Part shown: positions 56,977 through 64,000 of the stretch, in pieces
Layout of the letters: every line of letters starts with the position of its first letter
Position numbering within the stretch: position 1 is the stretch's first letter
Origin: Apodemus sylvaticus
Taxonomy: Eukaryota > Chordata > Mammalia > Rodentia > Muridae
Length of the DNA stretch: 64,000 bases
Assembly: GCF_947179515.1 (NCBI RefSeq)
Contig: NC_067495.1
Coordinates: forward strand, 21,633,470 to 21,697,469
Reading direction: 5' to 3'
The notes under the pieces: model-generated
What the model was told of the DNA's origin: nothing
Databases searched by the model: none
The model's input: the letters and a program-made list of their open reading frames with translations, nothing else
Position numbers and translations under genes: made by a program

Positions 56977-58006
56977 GTGAGAGGGGACAGGATGGGCTTT
57001 CATGGTTTGGAGTAGCCAGAAATGTGTGGGTGGCTGACAGAACACAGAAGTACTGAATAAGCTTCCCACAGTTAATTAGGAACGTGGTTTCTGCTGTTAA
57101 ATATGCTCTCATGTACTGTTGTCTAAATGGCCAATATAAAAGTTTTGGAGAGATTTCTAGTGTGTGGTTAGTTTTGAAACTTAAGGGATCATTCCAAGGG
57201 TTATGCATTTTTTTTCTGAAAAGATCAAGATAGATAAGTATGTAGGTTTCTTGGGCCACACATTTTGCCACAGCCCTTTGACTGAACTTGCAGCAATATC
57301 CATGGGTAGGCATGGCTATATGGCTGAAAACTTTCTTTATGGGCTTTGAAATTCACCCTTATTTAGTTCTTATGTGTCACAAAAATACTACTTTTTGAAT
57401 GAATATTTCAGGTTATATGTATTTACATTTGTTACCCTAACCAGAAAAATACCGCTGCCATACAAATATATTTTCTGGGTCAGACTTATAAGCTAGAATT
57501 TTCTAGCCCTCAGTCTATTCTGTTATTAATACAATAAGAATTATTGACTTTTGGAGGACTTCTAAGACACGGACAGTATTATGAGTGCATTTTTCTCATT
57601 TACGCTCAGGTCCTGGACCATACTAAACATGTGCTATACCTCTGAGCTATAGTTAAGCCTTTTATTTCTCTTCAATACATAACACAAACCTATTTTGATT
57701 AAAGCTGTCTAACTTTTGTTATGTTAAGTTTTACAGTACTAGGGAGTGAACCCAGGATCTTATTACAGATAGACACTGTACCACCAAGTTGTACTCTTGG
57801 TTTATGAGTCTATGTTTAGATATGAATTTTCTTGAGTGTCTTTTTGGTCACAACTAAACCTAATACGATAATACGAGTGGAATATACTTTTGATCTTAGA
57901 CTGTGTCTTTTATTCCAAGTGTCAGCAGTTAGCTGCTAAGCCAAGGGAAAGGCTCTAAGCAGTCCTTTCTCTACTCATCCTGTGATTTTCTATCTGTTTG
58001 TCCCAG

Positions 58007-58552
58007 GTCAGTTACTATTTTCCCTTGAAAACCTTGTGGAGGTCATTTTTTGCAGCCCTAGTGGCTGCCTTCACACTGCGCTCTATCAACCCCTTTGGAA
58101 ATAGCCGCCTGGTTCTCTTTTATGTGGAGTATCATACACCTTGGTACATGGCTGAACTCTTCCCTTTCATCCTGCTTGGAGTCTTTGGGGGTTTGTGGGG
58201 AACCCTCTTCACACGCTGTAACATCGCCTGGTGCCGGAGGCGTAAAACCACCAGGCTGGGGAAGTATCCAGTGTTGGAGGTCATTGTGGTGACAGCCATC
58301 ACGGCCATCATTGCCTATCCCAATCCCTACACTCGCCAGAGTACCAGTGAGCTCATATCTGAGCTATTCAATGATTGTGGGGCTCTTGAGTCTTCTCAGC
58401 TCTGTGATTACATCAATGACCCCAACATGACTCGGCCTGTGGATGACATTCCGGACCGGCCAGCTGGAGTTGGCGTTTATACAGCAATGTGGCAGCTGGC
58501 CTTGGCACTGATCTTCAAAATAGTCATTACTATATTTACCTTTGGCATGAAG
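58007..58552 (+). CDS. Clcn4: Clcn4 coding exon 7 (residues 282-463)
   Basis: The acceptor TCTGTTTGTCCCAG precedes GTCAGTTACTATTTTCC and the donor is AAG|GTAAGT at 58553. At 546 nt it is the largest coding exon in the window (182 codons, phase 0 to phase 0). It encodes several membrane helices: VSYYFPLKTLWRSFFAALVA, the FPFILLGVFGGLWGTLF helix, a basic cytosolic turn CRRRKTTRLGKYP, VIVVTAITAIIAY, and finally ALALIFKIVITIFTFGMK. A large non-cytosolic loop holds an N-M-T glycosylation sequon within NDPNMTRPVDDIPDRP. Thr in LFTRCNIAW replaces an isoleucine in the human protein as I recall it. Confidence 0.97.
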
Positions 58553-58774
58553 GTAAGTGAAGCAGAAAGAAGGGGAAGAGGACATGATTTTTCTTTTTTT
58601 GGGGGGGGGTACAGCACATTATTCTCTAAATAAAATGATACGAAGAATAGAAATGCTGACTTTTCTTTAATGTTCTCATGAGCTGCGTTTTCTTTTTAAT
58701 TTAATAGAAACAGTTCTCTAGACCGCAAGATATTTTATTTTCATTTTCTTTTTATGTTGTTGTGTTTTTTAAAA

Positions 58775-58897
58775 ATACTGGGTCTCACAGTGTAACACTG
58801 GCCCAGAAATTGCTATACAGACTAGCCTTGAACTCATAGAGATCTCATGCCTCCCAAGAACTGCAGTTAAAGGCATGTGTTATCACCCCTGGCTATT
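58775..58897 (-). mobile_element. B1 SINE, antisense
   Basis: GGGTCTCACAGTGTAACACTG and GTTAAAGGCATGTGTTATCAC identify a diverged antisense B1. Confidence 0.6.
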
Positions 58898-59415
58898 TCC
58901 AGAAGAAGCTGTAGATGACTTGGTCCAACCCAATTTGTGGGATATTTACCAGGTACAGGGTTGGACATCAAGTCATTTCATTGTCTTAGACAAATATAGG
59001 TTTAGCTGGGAGTGAGCAAAGGCAAGTAGAGAGCCCTTACCCTGAGTATATAAGGTCTTTGTGGTTTAGAGCCCAATGCAAAATGCTGTCCTTGAAGGGT
59101 ACATGGCTCTGGAGAGACATAGGCAAAGCCGCCAGCATTCAGAGGATCTGTACCAAGCAGCATGAATACCACATCAGCATCATGAGGGCATAGAGTAATT
59201 GTTCCCCTGTCTGAATTTATGTAGGTTCATACCATGGGCTGCTTGTCTATATCTTTTTTTTTTTTGATGTTTTTGAGAGCTGTGTATAATAATGCATGCT
59301 TCCATTTTTGGAGAGAAGACAAGTTCTTTTATTCTGGTTTGAAGTACTGTTTTAAGCCAACTCAGATATACATACCTCTCACGGTAAGGAGGCATTATTA
59401 TTGCTTTCTCGTTCT

Positions 59416-59520
59416 CCTTGAGATGGTATCTCACTGTTTAGATCAGTCTGTCTCTGAACTTGTTATTCACCAGTCTCTTCCTCTCAAGTGCTAGGATAAT
59501 AGATGTTAGTGTCATGCCTA
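59416..59520 (-). mobile_element. Degenerate B1 SINE, antisense
   Basis: TTGAGATGGTATCTCACTG and CAAGTGCTAGGATAATAGATG follow an antisense B1 at low identity. Confidence 0.45.
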
Positions 59521-59529
59521 GACACATTT

Positions 59530-59940
59530 ATCATTTTAAAGTATAGAATTCATTGTCTTATGCATATCCACGAATATAGGGTAGCAATTGCTTAGATTCA
59601 GAATATTTTCATTCCCCCAAAGACAATGTATTTATAGTTATTCTTCACCCTCCCCTCCTCTAGCCTTTACAGCCTTTATCTGACACTGTGTATTTACCTA
59701 TTTTAGATATTTCATCTAAGCAGAATGGCCTATGTGGCCTTTTGGGTCTAGCAACTTTCACGCAGCATCATGGTTTCAAGGTTCATCCAAAGAGTACTAT
59801 GTTCCAGTACTTTGTTCCTTTTAGCTAAATAGCATTTTTCTCTATATATTCCATATTTTCTTTATCCATTCAACTTTTGATGGACAGATGGATTGGGTTT
59901 GCCTCTTAATTGCTGTGAACAGTACCATTTTTATATTTAA
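59530..59940 (+). mobile_element. Ancient L1M-type 3' UTR fragment
   Basis: The order of motifs (TTTTAAAGTATAGAATTCATT, TTTAGATATTTCATCTAAGC, GGTTTCAAGGTTCATCC, TTTATCCATTCAACTTTTGATGG) matches old L1M 3' UTRs. It lies in the intron before coding exon 8. Confidence 0.65.
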
Positions 59941-61214
59941 AACCTTATCAGAATATACTGTAGGTACAGAGTTGGCCACAGCTTAATGAATTTTCCTAAA
60001 ACATGCACATTCAAAAATCTTCTTTTTACAGACTCTCAGAAATAGTGAATTTGTAAGGCACAAGATGGGTAGAACTCATTAAGCAGACGACTCACTCATA
60101 TCCTTCAGTTCCTATCAAAGCAGTTTGTCTTTGTGTTCCAGGAAGATGTTACTGGTACCCTTTAGTGTTTACTAAGAAAGGCCTACTTTGAAGTTAAGTG
60201 GGACACAATAACTGTGGAGTAAGAGAAATCCAGAAATACACCGTTTCGCAAAAATCATTCTGAACTCTAGAAATTGCACAAGAGGCTGCCTCCTTCACTT
60301 CTGTGAGGTTAAAGATCTGCTTTCATCCTCAGATTGATGGCTACTGGGGTGGTGAGAAGAGCAGCTGCTATCACATCCACAAGCTTGTGGGCTCTCAGTG
60401 AACTCAGGAGTCAGGGAGTTCTGAAGCATACATACGATCACCAGCTAAAACAAAATATGTTTTCATTCATAAATGTAAAAAACTCACCACTACCAGCACC
60501 TGTTAGGCCATACAGTCTGCTTTTTTGCCGCCCCTGAGATGACTGGAAAATATTCTGAAAGCTTCTTGGAAAATGAGTTGAGTAAGGAAGGGAATATTTT
60601 TCTCCTCTCCCCCTGATAGGTGTCTAGCCATCACTCTTTGAAGAGAGCAGTAAGTCTTTGAAAAGCTTTTGGAGGATTCAGGACAGCTTTTGGGACATGA
60701 CACAGTGCACTCAGTTTGCGTACCTGGGATCAAATGAAGGCTCTTCTCATCTGTTCTCATGCTGTGGCTTTGACACTTAATTTTCAAAGCCAGTGTGAAT
60801 GACACAGCTAGGGGAGTGAGGAAGTGGTAAGAGGCTCAGGTGGCAGATGCTGGCTTGGAATGTTATCTGCAGTGAAGTTTATTCTTTAATGCACAGCAGG
60901 CAAAGGGGCTGACCTTTGAAGGAGAGGAAATGAAAGTGTCAAACTGTGTTCTTTTTGAGTTGCAGTGGACTCCAGAGGAGAACCTTCTAAAACATGTGAA
61001 AGAGTGTGTGCGTCTGAGTCCACTAAGTGACTGTGGGTCAAATCATTTGTCTCACCTTTCCCCAGCTTCCTTGTTTTGAAGAGCTGTGTCTCCTGTGTGG
61101 ACCTCAGCCAAATGCAAATGTTGTGTGTGGGGGTGGGGAGCCTCTCACTCCCTGGGACTGGGTGAACTGGGCCTCCTTTTCTCAGGCTGCCTTTTTTCTG
61201 TATGCTCCTTCGAG

Positions 61215-61401
61215 ATTCCCTCAGGTCTCTTCATCCCCAGTATGGCTGTAGGCGCCATGGCAGGCCGGATGGTGGGAATTGGAGTGGAGCAGCTGGCCTA
61301 CCATCACCATGACTGGATCATCTTCAGGAACTGGTGCAGGCCTGGAGCGGACTGTGTCACACCAGGGCTTTATGCGATGGTGGGAGCTGCAGCCTGTCTA
61401 G
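61215..61401 (+). CDS. Clcn4: Clcn4 coding exon 8 (residues 464-525)
   Basis: The 187-nt exon encodes IPSGLFIPSMAVGAMAGRMV, then GIGVEQLAYHHHDWIIFRNW and a loop with CRPGADCVTPGLYAMVGAAA, ending with the first base of Gly526 (phase 1). GLFIPSMAVGA is the third CLC signature, whose backbone helps form the anion site. The donor is TAG|GTACAG at 61402. The acceptor is unusual: it reads CTCCTTCGAG, with G rather than C or T before the AG, though a pyrimidine-rich stretch lies upstream. No better AG keeps the conserved reading frame, since the preceding exon ends exactly at Lys463 in phase 0. Confidence 0.95.
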
Positions 61402-61572
61402 GTACAGCCATAGGTGGGGAAGGAGGAGGGCAGGGTGCTGATCTACCTTAGAGGTCAGACAAGAAGAAAGAGATGGATCTGGGCATTGGCTTTGCTTGGG
61501 ATAGGGATAGGCTATATTTTGGTAACAAGCAAATTCCTGCATCTTGGTAGTTCATGACTTGTTCAACACAAA

Positions 61573-61623
61573 CTCTCTCTCTCTCTCTTTCTCTCTCTCT
61601 GTCTCTCTGTCTCTCTCTGTCTT

Positions 61624-61698
<75 letters not shown>

Positions 61699-61699
61699 T
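61573..61699 (+). repeat. (TC)n(CA)n compound microsatellite
   Basis: A TC tract of over 100 bp with TG interruptions, ending in a short CA tract, 170 bp downstream of coding exon 8. Confidence 0.96.
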
Positions 61700-61772
61700 G
61701 GTTTAGAAAGTTCTCCTTTGTCCAGTCATTCAAAAGCCCAGCTTTTGATCTTAACAACTGTATCATGTAGAA

Positions 61773-61972
61773 CAGTGGTTCTCAAACTGTGGATCGCAGC
61801 CACAAGGGTCACTTTAGACCATTGGGAAAACACAGTTACTTACATCACAATTTATGACAGTAATAAAATTACAGTTATGAAGTAGCAATAAAATAATTTT
61901 GTGTTTGGGGATCACCAGATTATGAGGAACTACATTAAAGGGTCATATCATTAGGAAGTTGGAGAACCACTG
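61773..61972 (+). mobile_element. URR1-type hAT-Charlie DNA transposon fossil
   Basis: The element is bounded by terminal inverted repeats starting CAGTGGTTCTCAA and ending (T)TGGAGAACCACTG, the hallmark of the rodent URR1 hAT-type non-autonomous family. The flanking 8-bp duplication is ATGTAGAA on the left and ATCTAGAA on the right, one mismatch, as expected for hAT insertion. It is about 200 bp, carries no transposase, and is intronic between coding exons 8 and 9. Confidence 0.85.
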
Positions 61973-62593
61973 ATCTAGAATATGGCTTTGTAACAAGTGA
62001 TATTGGAGATACTTTTCCTTACCATAACTACAAGTGCCACTTGTGTGTAGTGGGTAGAGGGCACAGAATCTCCTTAGCTTATGAGCATAGGACCTTCTTG
62101 ATAACAGATATCTTTATATCTTATGTATTAAGGTTAAGAAATCCTGGTTTATAAGAGTAGGATTTTGGAATTGCCTTTGAATACCCAAGGAAAGCTGGAT
62201 CCCTGTCCAATCTAATATTCTTTAAAATTTCTACAACTCTTTGGCTTCTGAGTTGCTTGTACTGTCAGAAGTCTGGATAGTCTGGTAGAATTCACTCATC
62301 AAAGAACCAGGCACAGGATCTGGGTGAATACATAACTCATGTTCCTCAATGGAGTAGAGCTCCCAGTTAGGCAATATATAGGTCCCTGATGCAAAGCTGG
62401 GTATAACAGAGCCTGAGCCCAGTCATTATATGGGATTGACTCTTTGGAGCAAGTATGAGAAGGACTGAAAGTTCTCATTAGAGAGCCTGCTGGGGATGAA
62501 ATTATGATCTGTAAGCTTGCTTGTTTGCACAAATCACACATTCATGGGGACTGGGGCTGGGCTTTTAAATTTCACTGTCCTTTTCTGTTATAG

Positions 62594-62992
62594 GTGGAGT
62601 GACTAGGATGACTGTGTCTCTGGTGGTCATCATGTTTGAATTGACTGGAGGTCTGGAGTATATTGTACCCCTGATGGCAGCCGCTGTCACCAGCAAGTGG
62701 GTGGCTGATGCCTTTGGGAAAGAAGGGATCTATGAAGCCCACATCCATCTGAATGGGTACCCATTTCTTGATGTGAAGGATGAGTTCACCCACCGCACCC
62801 TGGCCACTGATGTGATGCGGCCCCGGAGGGGAGAACCACCACTGTCGGTACTAACCCAGGACAGCATGACTGTGGAGGATGTGGAGACTCTCATCAAGGA
62901 GACAGACTACAATGGCTTTCCTGTGGTGGTCTCCAGAGACTCAGAGCGTCTCATTGGCTTTGCCCAGAGGCGGGAGCTAATTTTGGCTATAA
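62594..62992 (+). CDS. Clcn4: Clcn4 coding exon 9 (residues 526-658, last helix and CBS1)
   Basis: The acceptor is TTCTGTTATAG before GTGGAGTGACTAGG and the donor is ATAA|GTAAGT at 62993, leaving the first base of codon 659 (phase 1). The 399-nt exon encodes GGVTRMTVSLVVIMFELTGG, LEYIVPLMAA and the end of the membrane domain, with the probable inner-gate tyrosine at residue 572 in KEGIYEAH. After the linker YPFLDVKDEFTHRTLATDVM comes the first CBS domain (about residues 595-658: LSVLTQDSMTVEDVETLIKE, GFPVVVSRDSERLIGF), a cytosolic nucleotide-responsive module. The paired CBS2 domain is outside the window. Confidence 0.97.
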
Positions 62993-64000
62993 GTAAGTAA
63001 GGATAGGGAAGCTTTTACATTTTCTTCAGAGATTAATGGTAGCTTTTGTAGCCCTAGAATCAACACATGAGTTGCAGGGAGTTTCTTAAGTTGAGGAATT
63101 CCTTGACAGGCCCCCAACATTTCAAGTCTAAGTGGTCAATCCTTAACCTTTGCACATATGAGCAACACTAATTGGGTTCAATACGTTGTATGTGCTTAGT
63201 ATGTATATGCTTATGTATAGTCACTACAGAAGAAGAGATCAAGAAATTGAGATGATATGGGAGGAAACATAGGAAAAGTTGTAAGGGTAGAAAGAAGTAT
63301 GGAAATGATATAGAGTGCACTCTTGTATTAATTTCTCAAACACAAAATTGATGATAAAAAATTAAAACCCAGAGATTTCCAAGCTTTGATTTCAGCAGAT
63401 TTGTCATCTAGGACCAGGTTAAGGTACAAATTCTGATTTAACTGGCCCACTGGGGTTTGAGACTCTGTATTCCTTCTGAAATTCCCAGTCATGCCGATGC
63501 TTCTGCTCCCAACTCACATTGTAAAGAGTTAAGATTTAACCTCAAGCCCTGAGGCAGATATTCCTGGTTAGAAATTGGTTGCTGTGAGTACAGGCAGCCA
63601 CTGGAGCTCCATCCTGCTAGAATATATGTTAGTGTTGTTGTTGCTGCTGCTGTCACACAGTTTTCTTTGGCTAGCAGAGAAGCGAATGATATGCAGGTGA
63701 GGTATTCCAAAGAGAGGCTATCTAAGGAAGCCAATCTATGGATCTGTTTTTGCCAGGGATGGCAGCAGTGGTAGGAAAGCAAGAGGTAGACCTGGGTAAA
63801 AGTTGTAGAGAGAGCTCCAGGCAAAGAGAAATAATGTGACTCAGAGGACCAAAGTCCTGTAGATCTCAGGACGTAGTAGGTACAAGTGCCATTGTAGCTC
63901 ATCTTCCCATGCATGGCAAACATCAGGCCCTGCTCATCAGCAGTTCTGCACCATGATCTGTGAAATACTCCTATATCATATGGGAGACAAGCCTCTGGAA
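62993..64000 (+). other. Start of the intron after coding exon 9
   Basis: The intron opens with GTAAGT and runs to the window edge without an acceptor that continues the CLC-4 frame. The 63200-63365 part ends in an A-rich text resembling a LINE tail but is too diverged to assign. The ORF on the minus strand at 63489-63923 has no recognisable protein feature. Confidence 0.6.

Larger units (their letters stand above)
12700..64000 (+). other. Clcn4: Clcn4 gene, 5' end to codon 659 (3' end outside window)
   Basis: This is the gene-level entry. The nine coding exons are 38244-38398, 39992-40091, 42882-43069, 46178-46300, 56574-56780, 56896-56976, 58007-58552, 61215-61401 and 62594-62992. All have GT donors and AG acceptors and the reading phase is continuous throughout. 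The product matches CLC-4, an electrogenic 2Cl-/H+ exchanger of endosomes and the ER known to form heterodimers with CLC-3. CLC-4 rather than CLC-3 or CLC-5 is chosen from paralogue-distinguishing stretches such as FPDVGTYEDFHTIDW at the N-terminus and NDPNMTRPVDDIPD in the large loop. Introns following the coding exons are about 1.6, 2.8, 3.1, 10.3, 0.115, 1.0, 2.7 and 1.2 kb; the 5' intron(s) cover about 25 kb. The start is the candidate first exon near 12.7 kb and is uncertain. The terminal exon(s) lie beyond 64000. Confidence 0.93.

Noticed and set aside
38244..62992. Assignment to Clcn5 or Clcn3 instead of Clcn4
   Set aside because: The N-terminus, the exon 3 cysteine loop and the NDPNMTRPVDD loop match CLC-4 and differ clearly from the paralogues.
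63489..63923. 144-codon minus-strand ORF
   Set aside because: No homology recognised, intronic, with Ser/Leu-rich composition from ordinary sequence.
1..64000. CRISPR arrays, operons, tRNA or rRNA genes
   Set aside because: None fits: tandem units are simple repeats, and tRNA-like text belongs to ID and B2/B3 SINEs with mutated promoter boxes.

Overview
The window is mammalian nuclear DNA from a mouse-type rodent (genus Mus). The evidence is dense B1, B2/B3, B4/RSINE1 and ID-type SINEs, including young B1 copies with the Mus-type consensus, together with Lx and L1Md-type LINE tails and long CA, TC, GA and GAA microsatellites. Nothing prokaryotic is present: no operons, CRISPR arrays or tRNA/rRNA genes were seen.

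The one protein-coding gene recognised is Clcn4 (Clcn4-2), on the + strand, encoding the endosomal 2Cl-/H+ exchanger CLC-4. Nine coding exons lie between 38244 and 62992. Each was delimited by its splice sites and by unbroken phase, and together they give residues 1-658 plus the first base of codon 659. By comparison with the known 760-residue human protein, about 100 C-terminal residues (second CBS domain and tail) lie past the right edge. The gating glutamate (224), proton glutamate (281) and first CBS domain are intact, and no frameshift or stop occurs, so the gene looks functional.

Layout: 1-11000 is upstream intergenic DNA with an Lx LINE tail at 2.9-4.0 kb and many old SINEs. Two GC-richer stretches (about 10.95-11.45 kb and 12.65-12.86 kb), each ending at a good splice donor, are candidate non-coding first exons; the second carries a perfect cAMP-response element and an E-box. 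A 25 kb intron or intron set rich in repeats runs from 12.9 to 38.2 kb and should hide any further non-coding 5' exon. Coding exons follow at 38.2-46.3 kb, then a 10.3 kb intron carrying a recent 2.3 kb L1 insertion (48.8-51.1 kb) and an inverted Lx tail (54.3-55.4 kb), then the remaining exons at 56.6-63.0 kb.

The most informative large-scale point is intron length. Published work on Clcn4-2 reports that the gene is X-linked in Mus spretus and most eutherians but sits on chromosome 7 in Mus musculus, with introns truncated there. A Mus-type copy spreading over more than 50 kb therefore fits the X-linked form (M. spretus or a relative) better than the laboratory-mouse autosomal copy. I found no convincing sign of a wholly undescribed biological system; the points worth following are the locus identity, the 5' end of the gene, and several splice-site and repeat structures.
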